A DNA stretch of 64,000 bases, taken from contig JAOTOM010004574.1 of the NCBI GenBank assembly GCA_034440615.1, positions 162,501 through 226,500 of the forward strand, given 5' to 3'. A program made the position numbers and the translations under genes. Below are positions 11,575 to 22,399 of the stretch, piece by piece. The DNA comes from Ashinkailepas kermadecensis (Eukaryota; Arthropoda; Thecostraca; Neolepadidae). The first letter of the stretch is position 1; every line of letters begins with the position of its first letter. Under the pieces are notes generated by a model. The model made no database searches and had not been told where the DNA came from. It worked only from the letters and a program-made list of their open reading frames with translations.

Positions 11575-11670
11575 ACTATGACGTCACCCACCGTTCAGGC
11601 GACCCGGCCGATCCTGCACGACGCGGCGGCTATCGAACAGCCAATCAAAAGGCCCGACAGTCGCAGCAAG
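11575..11670 (+). CDS. Candidate internal exon (96 bp)
   Basis: Textbook plus-strand splice signals: tgttctccttgcag|ACTATG and CGCAGCAAG|GTAAAT. Two frames are open. The phase-0 frame gives a 32-residue peptide ending IKRPDSRSK; the phase-1 frame gives DYDVTHRSGDPADPARRGGY and onward and joins in phase with the candidate at 10235-10318. The product is basic and probably disordered. No domain recognised. A minisatellite with strong splice-like signals starts 90 bp downstream. Confidence 0.5.
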
Positions 11671-11759
11671 GTAAATCGAAACCAATCGAAGAGACATGTT
11701 CTGAGTGAGGTAGATGAAACGCCAGTTAGACAAACGGAACGCCGCAGCAGAGAAAGCCG

Positions 11760-12328
11760 ACAGGCCGCGGTAAGGCCAACTGTCGCCTCGCCGTCTGTCT
11801 CTGCCGGCGACAGAGGCGCCGACGTGCCGCGGTAAGGCCAACTGTCGCCTCGCCGTCTGTCTCTGCCGGCGACACAGGCGGCGACGTGCCGCGGTAAAGC
11901 CAACTGTCGCCTCGCCGTCTGTCTCTGCCGGCGACAGAAGCGCCGACGTGCCGCGGTAAGGCCAACTGTCGCCTCGCCGTCTGTCTCTGCCGGCGACAGA
12001 GGCGGCGACGTGCCGCGGTAAAGCCAACTGTCGCCTCGCCGTCTGTCTCTGCCGGCGACAGAGGCGCCGACGTGCCGCGGTAAAGCCAACTGTCGCCTCG
12101 CCGTCTGTCTCTGCCGGCGACAGAGGCGGCGACGTGCCGCGGTAAGGCCAACTGTCGCCTCGCCGTCTCTCTCTGCCGGCGACAGAGGCGCCGACGTGCC
12201 GCGGTAAGGCCAACTGTCGCCTCGCCGTCTGTCTCTGCCGGCGACACAGGCGGCGACGTGCCGCGGTAAGGCCAAATGTCGCCTAGCCGTCTGTCTCTGC
12301 CGGCGACAGAGGCGGCGACGTGCCGCGA
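11760..12328 (+). repeat. 62-bp tandem repeat with splice-like signals, about 9 copies
   Basis: Unit about 62 bp (GTAAGG at 11770, 11832 and onward). On the plus strand each unit contains a pyrimidine-rich run ending GCGACAG, then 18 bases, then G|GTAAGG. In form this is an acceptor, an 18-nt mini-exon and a consensus donor. The intervening 44 bases would be very short introns. Long minus-strand frames across it are repeat artefacts. Confidence 0.95.
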
Positions 12329-12330
12329 AT

Positions 12331-13380
12331 CAGCGGCAGCACGCGTCAAATGCCTTCGTTAGGTCTTCTGGAAGTTCTCGGGGCGGAGATGAAGCCACTT
12401 TTCAGCTCGGAGCAGCTCTGCTAGCATCTGGTGTACAGCCCTGGAGCTGGACGAGAAATGACGGCTGAGGTCACGGATTATGGATCTGAGAAATGTTATC
12501 CGAATGGCACTTCCAGCGGCCAAACTATTTGCTGGCAGTGACTTTTGTAGAATAGTTGGCGCTCTGCTATATACGGCGTGGTTCGGTACGGTTATGGCTC
12601 CCGGGGCGTACAAGTGATGCACTGTCTGTTTGCTTGTCAGAGGGGATTGTTGCAAAATGTTTCGGAATACCGGATGGGAAACACATGTCGCTAACCGGAT
12701 GGTGTTTTTTTAATGATTGTGCACTCGAGAAAATGAAATCAGCACAAGCTTGGACACCACTTAGGTATCTGTGTCCTTTATGCTCATGACGCTCCATAAT
12801 TACTACGATATTCCCATTATGAGACCGCTATTGAAGGTGGCATGCCTGTCCATAGCTCACATGATGCAGCATGTTGTGAATGATGTAGCAATTGTGCAGT
12901 TGCACAACATGAGCACAGGTAAAGAAGCAGGATCAGTGGCCATGCTGGCGTTGCAAATTCCGAGGCTGACGCCGCTGAACGAACAAGGTGATGCTGCAAA
13001 GTCGAGGGAACAACATAGCCCTAGAGGTGGTAGGCACTTCTACTATGCAGGCGCCTGGAGCTGCAGCATCTGCAGCACACTGTTCGCACCCATGAAGATG
13101 AGCATATTAAATGCATTATTTAATTGAGTTCTAATTGGACAGATGTCATCCACTTCAAGGCTCATCCTGGGGACAGCGTGCTTGCATGCTACTACTATCA
13201 CGTCTAATTATGCATTTCTTCTTAAGAGCCTCTAGGTTGCCCAAGTTTAAATTAGGCCTGATGGCTGTTTTTTGATGATGGAGCTTCGGGGCATATTTCT
13301 TCAGACCTGATAAAGGTTTTTTCCACAAGAAAACAAATGTCATTGGGCGTGGCTGGGAAGAAATGCGACGAATGTCATCA
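12331..13380. other. Unique stretch; weak transposase-like frames only
   Basis: Minus-strand frame 12359-12655 ends EKWLHLRPENFQKT and loosely recalls a PIF/Harbinger transposase N-terminal segment. On the plus strand FGIPDGKHM (about 12670) recalls the Harbinger GxxDGKH motif. The two are on opposite strands and neither is convincing, so no gene is called. Confidence 0.2.
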
Positions 13381-13392
13381 ACTAGAATATCT

Positions 13393-13393
<1 letters not shown>

Positions 13394-13452
<59 letters not shown>
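13394..13452. repeat. (AT)n microsatellite
   Basis: About 29 TA dinucleotides. Confidence 0.97.
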
Positions 13453-13459
<7 letters not shown>

Positions 13460-13789
13460 ATTGCACATGGCCTTTTGACCTTTTCTTCAGTGTATTTATG
13501 TCCTACGCCTCCCCTCGGGTGATGACTCGCATCTTGAATGGATTTACCAAAGTACTGCGACCTGTGAACTGGATCATGGTCAACTTCATACACTATCAGA
13601 ATATCCGATAAATATCCATGCAGAGAAACAACCGTCCTATGCCGATATAAAATGCGTTTGAAGCATCGATTTGTGCTAAAAAATCGACGATTTTATGTTC
13701 ACACTTATCCATAAGTATAAAATAAAACAGTTTTCTGCCTATACATCGAGGGCTTTTCAATGTTAGCCTACTCGTTTTCGTGCAACGCT

Positions 13790-14141
13790 TAGTTTGGAAG
13801 TTAGACGAAGGTCTTTAATGACATCCTCCCCCTCCGAGACGGGTGTGAGGTTCTGACCGGAGAGACGGTGCGGGCTAGTTTGTTCCTCTTCAAGGCGGTT
13901 GCTGTCACAGGATTGGATGCTCTGGTGGTATGTGAAGTGATCATGACCCGATCCATGATTGACAGCAGTCTGGCAAAGCCAGCCAATACGCTGAGTCATC
14001 AGCTTGGGGGTGGACCTCGTTCGGATCAGACCACTCGTCATGACGGAAGGATGCGAACTCAGCTGTGGCCCCCACCACCAGAGCCACATGACCAATGAAG
14101 GCGATGCGCCCTAAAGCCCTAATAACTAACTAACTAACCAC
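13790..14141 (-). mobile_element. Interspersed repeat headed by (TTAG)n, copy 1
   Basis: Read on the minus strand this starts with GTTAGTTAGTTAGTTATTAG and continues GGxTTxxGGGCGCATCG. The plus-strand segment at 49596-49846 has the same start and alignable interior (for example AACAAACTAGCC versus AACAGAAACTAGCC). The (TAAC)n end suggests a retroelement tail. No complete protein is visible. Confidence 0.55.
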
Positions 14142-14925
14142 TAGAGCCTGAGTACCCAGCGTACTCTACAGCCATTTGGAAATATATCGGCCAGGGTGGT
14201 GTTTCTCTGCCACACGGAATAATTACACAGACGACCGTTATTAGGTTGAAAGTTCACTACCGTTAGCAGTCAGTACCAAAAGCTACATAGTGGAAGTAAG
14301 AGATAGAATGATGGTTTTCTTTCAATACTAGGTACATTAACCCATATTATCCCAGTGGCTCATTTGTCGACGGTCATTCAAAGTACTGCAGATACATATT
14401 TTATACACCAGGCAAACAATTTTACAACAGCAGGTTAGAAATAGTTCACAAATATTGCGATGTAATTGAACTCTGTTGAACTTGGAAAGTAACAATAAAT
14501 AGACCTGAAGTCGGCGATTTTGTCACTACCGAACTTGTGTGCGCGTATGCACGTATATAATGAATTTATAGGTTTTCATAGCAAGCAACATGCTCGTGTA
14601 ATAAAAGCACATGGACGTAGGAGCAGTGTGACATCTGGCACACTGCCGTCCTTGTGTGTGCCTGGCGCACAGAGAATGCCAAAACTTTACCGGCCAATTT
14701 TGGCCCCTTGGGCGGCGGCATGCTCGGCGGGAGACGACGGCCGCGGAGCAGGGTGTGGACCGGCTGATGAATGTGGAGGGGAGACAGGGTCGGCGCCGGA
14801 AACAGACGTCAGCCGGGAGGGGAGGGCGAGAATGGACGCCGGAAACGCCGATGAAAGTGTTCCGTGATTAGCCACGGATGTAGCGCGTGTTGATGTGATT
14901 GTTCCGTGACCTGAAGATTACGTCA
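14142..14925. other. Unique stretch without supported gene
   Basis: No splice-site chain or family resemblance was found. The end (14700-14870) is GC-rich, with short overlapping frames on both strands. Confidence 0.4.
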
Positions 14926-15022
14926 TAATGCGTGTGGGTCACGGTGTGGATTACGTCGCAGTGTGGGTCACGGTGTGGATTACGTCGCAGTGTGTGTCAC
15001 GGTGTGGATTACGTCATAATGC
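14926..15022 (+). repeat. 29-bp tandem repeat, 3-4 copies
   Basis: Unit GTGTGGGTCACGGTGTGGAT plus TACGTCGCA, with variants TACGTCATAATGC. Each unit holds a TACGTC/TACGTCA motif. Confidence 0.9.
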
Positions 15023-15037
15023 GTTCAGTGTGTCAAG

Positions 15038-15970
15038 GTGCAGGAGGCGGTTGATATGATCATGCGTGATCATGAGCTTTGCGATGCCCTCGTAGAGCTT
15101 GTGTATATTCCCCCGACCATGGCCGATGATCCAAGCGGCGAGGATGAGGCCGATGACGATGGGACTGGACCCGCTATTGTGCAAGATATGCCGGGTACAA
15201 TGGAAGTGCATTTCAACCTTGAGGAAGTTGAAGCCCACTCCGCCGTTCCAGTCGAGAAAAAGCGAAAGTTCGAAAAATCAGCGCCGGTTTGCAGTTTATC
15301 CGCAGAAAGCCCATCCGCGTTGGGTGTAAACTTTGGGCGCCGTGTGGCAGTGACGGATATTGCCACAAATTCGACCCATACGGCGGCCTGAGCTGCAGGA
15401 CCTGCCTCTGTGGAGCCGTGGCGGTGGTGTTGGACGTGACCAACGCGGTCAGCGACACCGGTGCTCGCAGTCTGTTCTTCAACAATATGTTCACCCCAGA
15501 GCTCTGCCGGCTGAGCTGAAGAGGCGTGGTCTGCTGACTGAGCTGAAGAGGCGTGGTCTTCGGGCCACCGGCACGGCACGAGAGGACAGCTGGATAAGTG
15601 TGCCGTCACTCCTCTGAAGGTCATGGCCAAGAAAAAGAGGGGTGACACGAAGAACGCTTAGGCACAGCTGTTCAGATCCTACTAGTAAGGTGGAAGGACA
15701 GCAAGGTCGTGAACGTGATGACCAGCCTCGACGCAGCGGACCCAGTAACTTCGGTACAGCGGTACGACAGCAGTGTAAAGAAGCGGACAGATGTGCCGCA
15801 ACTAAGGCTGCTGAACGCGTGCAACGCCAGTATGGCGGTGTCGGCGCGGACCTACATAACTGGCTGCTGGGTCAGTGCGAGGTATCTATCGGCGGTAAAA
15901 AGTGGCGCTGGTGCCTTATCGCAGGTGCCCTGGACATGGAGGTGCTGAACAGCTGGCTGCCGCACCGCAC
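15038..15970 (+). pseudogene. Decayed piggyBac-type transposase (PGBD-like)
   Basis: Three plus-strand segments in different frames follow the piggyBac order. (1) 15038-15280: acidic N-terminal segment with PPTMADDPSGEDEADDD. (2) 15289-15519: RRKPIRVGCKLW, GYCHKFDPYGG, VVLDVTNAV and FFNNMFTPELCRL, which correspond to the family's KPI+xGxKLW, GY..xF..Y.G and DNFFTS blocks. (3) about 15640-15955: YGGVGADLHNWL then GGKKWRWCLIAGALDM, matching the C-terminal GGVD...KKWWW...LD block. At least two frameshifts separate them. Where the family has catalytic Asp in DNxFTS this copy has Asn, and GGVD has lost its normal Asp. It is clearly inactive. Confidence 0.7.
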
Positions 15971-16148
15971 CGCAGTGCCCCGGCAGCAGCAGCTGACACT
16001 GCCGTGCCCCGGCAGCAGCAGCTGACACTGCCGTGCCCCGGCAGCAGCAGCTGACACTGCCGTTCCCCGGCAGCAGCAGCTGACCCTGCCGTGCCCCGGC
16101 AGCAGCAGCTGACACTGCCGTTCCCCGGCAGCAGCAGCTGACCCTGCC
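15966..16148 (+). repeat. 29-bp GC-rich tandem repeat, 6 copies
   Basis: Unit CAGCTGACACTGCCGTGCCC plus CGGCAGCAG, with CCGTTCCC variants. It lies at the 3' end of the piggyBac relic, immediately after the KKWRW block. Confidence 0.93.
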
Positions 16149-16149
16149 C

Positions 16150-17305
16150 CAGCTCCGCCGTCAATGGCTGGTGATGCTGACTGCCTGTGCTAGAAGCGTC
16201 GGTGGGGAAAGGTGGGCTGGAATAGAAGACTTTCGCCTGAGATAACCAACTATCCTTATTCATAACCTGCAATATATCCACCATTAACCACAAAAGACAC
16301 CAGGAACCTGTTCATAAAGCAAAATATTGGCGTAAGTAGTAAGATTGTGGTTGTCATCATATAATTCTGTTTCATTAAGCCATAAGTAACATTTGTATTT
16401 GCTACTAGAAATGTATAACTTACACTTTACAGCTTACTACTAATCTAGGTTAATTTCGGGGAGGCTGTTTCATCAAACCACGACAACTTACTACTTCCAA
16501 CTCCCAGTACCAGCACCAGTACTTCAAACTGCCAGTACCAGTACCAGTACCGACTTCCAACTACCAGTACAACTCAGTGGCAAAATCAAATGAAGCTTCC
16601 AGCAAAAGCTTACTCTGCCCTGAGCCATAGTAAATTAATATGCATTCGTCCAGAATTAAGTATTTCAACATTTCAAAGAGAACTAAATAACACCAATATA
16701 TAACAAAGCGTATTTAGAAAATAGAAGACCGCGAACACTACGGAGACTTAGGCCGAATCAATTGGAAATGGCAACTGACTGGAGAGGGCCACAGCCATGA
16801 CTAGAGGGAGGGGTGACTTGGAAGCTTTCCATGCAACGTTCATTGGCGCAGTAACAGGTGTCGAATATCTTGGGAGGGACGTAGTCTCTGTCCTGCTGTG
16901 GCGAAACCCCTGGATAGTATTTTGACACAACTGCATGAAAATACGCGACGTTAATAATCACGTCATTAAGTCGAAAAAACGCTTATCAAAAACGTCGCGG
17001 ACGCTTAGGAAAACAATGGAATGTTCATCGATACATTTTACATTATATCATATGCAGACCAGAATGCCAACTCTGTTTCATGCCAGAGCGGTTTTGCTTC
17101 CATGCCCTTATCCATATTCTCAATGCAAAAGTACCGCCTCTGATACTTGCTACATGCATAAATTTGGAACTGGTGGAATGTTTTTGCTACGTTTGATCAG
17201 GGGAATTGCAGCTCAATGCATGGAAAACCCACAACAGGCGTGTGCCATGCCGCACTGGAAATACCACAAGCGGCTTTGCTCCTTCCGAAGTATCTCTTGC
17301 AAATG
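16150..17305. other. Unique AT-rich stretch; short CCAGTACCAG microsatellite
   Basis: A CCAGTACCAG-type microsatellite occupies 16498-16568. The frame at 16935-17327 has no recognisable domain. No gene is supported. Confidence 0.4.
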
Positions 17306-17309
17306 TGTT

Positions 17310-18008
17310 TTAACCAAACCACGTTGAACTTCTGCCGACCAAGCGGCTATAGCATATCTCTCACCAGGGATCTTGTTCTGTGCACTTTTGAAAAAGTCGT
17401 CGCTTCGCGAATGGCGACTTGGCTTTTCATTGTTTCAAAAATTTCGCGTGAGGCCCTGTGAAGATGGTAAAACCCTACCTCTGTTCACATGAGGCCCTGT
17501 GAACATGGTCCTTCCCACTACCGTTCACGTGAGACCCTGTGCAGATGGTCCTCCCCCCCCCAGAACTGTGTATGGCGTTGGCCGACAGGACGCTTGCACT
17601 GACTTCCCCAAATAAATGTTAAGTTGCGTCGCCGGTGGGTCGAACTGACCCGTCGACATTCTGTGTGCACCATGGCAAGAAACGACATCAATATAACCAC
17701 CCATTCCCGCACGTGACATCACGGTTGCATCGACCTGTCCCTGCGGTGACGTCGGGCCATGCTTGGACCCAGTTCCGCGGCACTAGAATGGTGCAAATCC
17801 GACCGCAATGCTTCAGCTCTGCAGTGGTGCAGTGAGCGAGCACCATCCACTGACCGGGCCATGGCCCGCACGGACTGGTGCTGCTACCTGCCGTCGGAAT
17901 GTCGCCGCAATGGCAAGTATCGGCACACCCGTGCTGCACGCCGGTAGAAACATCGCAATGTGGTCGTCTATAGGATTCGCCACTGGAGGAAATAGGAACT
18001 GCGGACCC
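17310..18008 (+). mobile_element. Interspersed repeat of unknown class, copy 1 (plus)
   Basis: Two blocks recur in inverted orientation at 25.88-27.30 kb. Block 1 (17310-17430) includes ttctgccgacca and cgacttggctttt. Block 2 (17655-18005) is very similar to the reverse complement of 25880-26255. Block 2 is open in the same frames in both copies (for example VSEHHPLTGPWPARTGAATC on the plus strand here). Block order is conserved, so this is a single repeat family. A short 44-bp array (GTGAGGCCCTGTGAAGATGG type, 17452-17555) lies between the blocks in this copy. No transposase motif was identified. Confidence 0.6.
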
Positions 18009-18082
18009 GGTCCTGACGCCACACAGGCCAACTAAAAACCGCCAGTATGAACTGACATGGCTGGTGCAGGTCTCCGGCCCTA

Positions 18083-18325
18083 ATCCACAATGGTGAAGAC
18101 GCAGTGTCTACCTCTGCTCCTCCATGGTGAAGACGCAGTGTCTACCTCGGCTCCTCCTAATCCACAATGGTGAAGACGCAGTGTCTACCTCTGCTTCTCC
18201 TAATCCACACTCGTGAAGACGCAGTGTCTACCTCTGCTTCTCCTAAACCACACTGGTACAGACACAGTGTCTACCTCTGCCCCTCCTAATCCACATTGGA
18301 GGAGACGCAGTGTCTACATCTACTC
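18083..18325 (+). repeat. About 44-bp tandem repeat, 5-6 copies
   Basis: Unit GTGAAGACGCAGTGTCTACC followed by TCTGCTCCTCCTAATCCACAATG, with a shortened second unit. Confidence 0.88.
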
Positions 18326-18776
18326 CTCCCGACTCTCGCAAGCCTTCGCACGCGAAGCGGCCTCACCTGATGTTCAGAAGCTTAAGAGCGCGTCAGTGCA
18401 GTACTATGCTAATGAAAGCACAAGTACAAAGGCGAAATACTATCATAATTTTTGCATGACTTACTTGCGCTCATCGAGACCATTTCATCCAGTTCCTGGT
18501 ATGACAAGGAGCGTAATTTTGAACAAAGTTCGGCTTGTTATCATTGTGGATATGCCGCATGGTAGCAACACCGCAAACGCTTCTGCCGTAGGTTTGATTT
18601 CAACCGTTGGCTGCCGACAGGAGCGACTTTGAAGATTTATGACATGGACACAGAATTACTCCCAGAATTGCAACGGGCAATTCAATTTTGTTCAGATGGC
18701 AGTGATGTTGTCAAGGGGGCAAAAAGGCAGTCGTCCCCCCCCTCTGGCGAGTCCGAAGGGGCCCTCCAGGCGACCG

Positions 18777-21440
18777 CCTTATTTATTTATTTATTTATTT
18801 CACGATACATGCCCTCCACGTATAGTGGCTGTTATGGACAGTCTGGGTATAACTCAGATATTTACAAAGAAAGGATAGATTTGTGGTCAATAGTGGGAGT
18901 AGATGCGCAACAAACATTCATACACCAACATAATACAATACCCATATCACTATCTGCACTGCACACACCGTGCTTGCAACACGAGCTATATACGAGCAGT
19001 TTATAGAAGTGATAGGAAAGCGATGGCCTAAATGTACACAAATCCTAAATGGCCTACATGTTCATGGTGTACACAAATCCATTTTGTAAGTTTTTTTTTG
19101 TGTATGACTAGTGTTGCTCGTGGAGATAAGCTAGTAGATGCTTCTTGAAGTTAGACAGCCTCGATGTTTTTGTTTCAGTAGGGAGTTTGTTATAGTGGAA
19201 GACAGACGAGTAGAGAAATCTCCTGCGGCCCGCCTCTCTGTGTATGGCTGGCAGGTGCAGGTGGTGGTCTGCACGCGTATGACGGTTTCGCAGGGTAGAG
19301 TTTGCAGAGATTTGACCGGCAATGTGCGTTGGCTCACCCGTCAGAATGATCTTGTGGAGCAAAGTAAGGCTGTGCAATAGATGCAGATCAGCTGCGGTTA
19401 GGAGACCCAACTCGTTACGGGCATCAAAATATGATCACATTTCCGTAGATCTGACACGACTCTAGTGGCGAAGTTAATGATCTTGTCTAGTCTGTGGATG
19501 TTTGCTGCCGACCCGTTCCCGTAAACAGATATGCAGTAGCGGATATTGGATATAACTAGGCTATTGACTGTAGTGAAGAGGGTACTGGCTGGCAGATGGT
19601 GACGCAGATGGCTCAGGGCCAGAAGGAATCCAGTGCACTTGCGGACCACAACAGCTACATGGGAATCCCACGACATGTGGCGATCAAATGTCACCCCAAG
19701 GTTCCTACACGAATGACTCTCATCTATTACGGCGTCCCTAAAGCACACTCGTATTGGGGTAATATTGCGAAGATTTTGACGTGATCCGAACGTGAGAAGC
19801 TGAGTTTTGGTCGGGTTTACCTTCGAACCGTTATCCAGGAAGTAGTCGTAAAGTTGGTTCAGACATGTCTCCATCTGATTTATCAGATTTGGGAGATCAG
19901 ATTTGCGACCGGAGATGAGGATCTGGGTGTCGTCTGCGAACTGAGTGACGTGTGCTACCGGGACGTGCAAACTGAGGTCGTTCGAAAAGATGCAATAGAG
20001 GAGTGGACCTAGTGATGAGCCTTGAAAAACACCTATGTTGTTTGGGAGAAAGGAGGAGAGATAAACCTGTTTCCGCGTCGATCTGAGATGCTAACAGCCT
20101 GCGTGTGACCTCCCAGATAAGCCCTAAACCAGTCAGTATCGATTCCATGGAGTTATAGTTTAGTGAGCAGTTTGGTGTGATCTATTACGTCGAAGCATTT
20201 ACTAAGGTCCAGAATGCAAAGGAGAGCTACTTCCGAACGGTCCATTGCTGCTAGTATTTTGTCCGTGACCGAGATGAGAGCGGTTTCCGTAGAGTGGCGT
20301 GGTCTGAAGCCGTGCTGAGTTTGGGCCAGTAGGTGGTTTGAGTTCAGATAGTGATAGAGTTGTTTCTGCACTACCCTCTCTGTGATTTTGGCGATAACCG
20401 GAACCAATGAGATGGGCCTAAAATTAGAGGGATCCGAAGGATCTCCTGATTTGTGAATGGACGTTACTATTGACTGTTTCCAAGTGGAGGGGATATCAGC
20501 TGTAGTCAGGCATGTGTTTATAATGTCGAGCAGCACTTCTCCAATAAAAAAGAACATAAATTGTATAACCTTAATACAAATCCCGTCGGGTCCGCAAGCA
20601 CTTGTGCTCCTCATGTCCATGACAATTTTGGTAAGCTGTTCGAGGGATATGGGTGATACTTTATAGGAGCTGGTAGAGACGCGCGATAGCCGGCAACTGG
20701 GAGGTGTGTGTCCAGGCATGTTTGCCTGGCGTTTGATCTCTGCTGATACCTTTGGTCCGACACTAACAAAGTAATGATTTAGATGCTCAGGTAGCACCTG
20801 AGGTTGAACTCTATGAGAGCCTTTTTTGGTGTCGATAATGAGCTTAATAGCACGCCACGCAGCTGATGGGCCTTTTTGAGCTATCTTTCTGCTAATATCG
20901 TCCCTACAGTCAGCTCTAATAGCTGAGCGAACTTGTCTGTTAAGTACTTTGTATGTGCAAGTATGTGCATTGTGCATCTTGCAAGTGCAAAGCTACATTT
21001 CGCCGGTGCATGAGCTGTTTGGTAGCTTCGCTGACATGTGGTGCTGTTGGGTTCCGAATTTTGATGTTTCTGAGTGGCAGGTGCTCGTCGAGAATAGGTG
21101 TCTGCAATTTCAGCAGGGTGTCCCATTTGTCCGTTACTGAGATGCGCCCAGTGACCTGGACCCAGTCGATCTCACCAAGGTCAAGGGTCAGTTCCGAGGT
21201 ATCTACTCGTCCGTAAGAACGTGACTTTATCACGGTGTTAACTGAGGCAGGCCTGTTTACTTTAATGGAACAGATCATAAATTTATGAGGACTGTAGTGG
21301 CAGAAACTCACTCTGGTTCTGCCGACAGAGATGGGAGAGTTTGTTATGATGACATCCAATAAAGAGCCTGTGGTGAATGTAGGGTGCTGCACTGTCACGG
21401 TAAGTGAATAGTTGCTGATGAACTCAAGCAGGTGTGTTTT
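18777..21440 (-). mobile_element. Decayed non-LTR retrotransposon (LINE, Jockey/CR1-like)
   Basis: Read on the minus strand, a chain of frames gives the end of an apurinic-type endonuclease (SLLDVIITNSP, about 21360), linker, and a reverse transcriptase with GFRPRHSTETAL, motif A LDLSKCFDVIDH (about 20180), motif C FADDTQ (about 19940), and the usual C-terminal FKKHLL block (stop at 19108). Frame changes near 20950, 20150, 19930 and 19405 show decay. The 3' end is marked by an (AAAT)n tail, seen on the plus strand as (ATTT)n at 18777-18801. The element is 5'-truncated at a homopolymer block, so ORF1 is absent. The clade assignment is by general resemblance only. Confidence 0.85.
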
Positions 21441-21464
21441 GCTGGGGCTATTAGCCGTGGGAGG

Positions 21465-21761
21465 TTTTAGCCCCCTGGGGGGAAAAAGGCCGGAAAATAT
21501 TTTCCAATTACTTTTCGCGGTTATTTAAGGGAAAGAGGTTTTTAGGGGGGGAAGTGCCCCCTAAAAAAAAAATTTCCCTTTTTTTTTTTTTTTTTTTGGG
21601 GGGAAAAAATTTTAAAAAAAAAAAATAATTATATATTTAAAAATAACCCCCCCCCCCCCCCCCCAAAAAAAGGGGGGTAAAAAGAAAAAAAGGGGGGGGG
21701 GCCCCCGGAAAAAAAAAAAAAAAAATATTATTAAAATGAAAAGGAGGGTTTCTTGGCTGTT

Positions 21762-21813
<52 letters not shown>

Positions 21814-21862
21814 CCCCCCCCGGGGGGTTTTTTTTGGAAGGGTTTTTTTTACCCGCGCCCCC

Positions 21863-21907
<45 letters not shown>

Positions 21908-22035
21908 GGGAAGGGGGGGGAAGAAAGAAACGCCGGGGGGCCGCCGCGCCCCCGGGAGGCCGGGGGGCGGGGGGGGGAAAAAAAAAAAAAAAAAAAAAAA
22001 AAAAAGAAAAAAAATAACATTAATATAATAATATT

Positions 22036-22066
<31 letters not shown>

Positions 22067-22076
22067 AAAAAAAAAG
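21465..22076. other. Homopolymer block, probable assembly/consensus error
   Basis: Long pure runs of C (about 50 at 21763-21811), G (about 45 at 21862-21906), A and T follow one another with little normal sequence between. This composition is unlike the flanks on either side. It replaces the expected 5' part of the LINE. I read it as unresolved sequence or failed consensus polishing. The poly-Pro/poly-Gly frames inside it should be ignored. Confidence 0.75.
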
Positions 22077-22399
22077 GTCAGCCTTCTCCGCTGCGTGTCG
22101 GAAGAGGTGCTGGCGTAGCTGATGATTGATGCAGGGAAGCCATATAGGAAAGGCGCCGTATTCTAAAGTTTTTGGGTAATCACTGTGATCCGTAAATTTC
22201 CGTCTGGATAACGGAATTTTCACTAAGGAGATCAGCCAATTCGCGCACGTGTAGCGTATAGGTACGCCGGTTTTGGTTCGATATTTCACTTCTTCTTTTT
22301 TCTGGTACGCTTTTCACTCTTTCTGGTTCACTTCTCACTCAGAGTTTCACACACCCTATATACAGAGGCAACAAAGAGGGCGAGGGAAAGGCTGGGCGA

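Noticed and set aside
12359..12790. PIF/Harbinger transposase
   Set aside because: The two suggestive motifs lie on opposite strands and no catalytic block is present.
21736..22028. Poly-Pro/poly-Gly frames
   Set aside because: Encoded by homopolymer runs that look like an assembly error.
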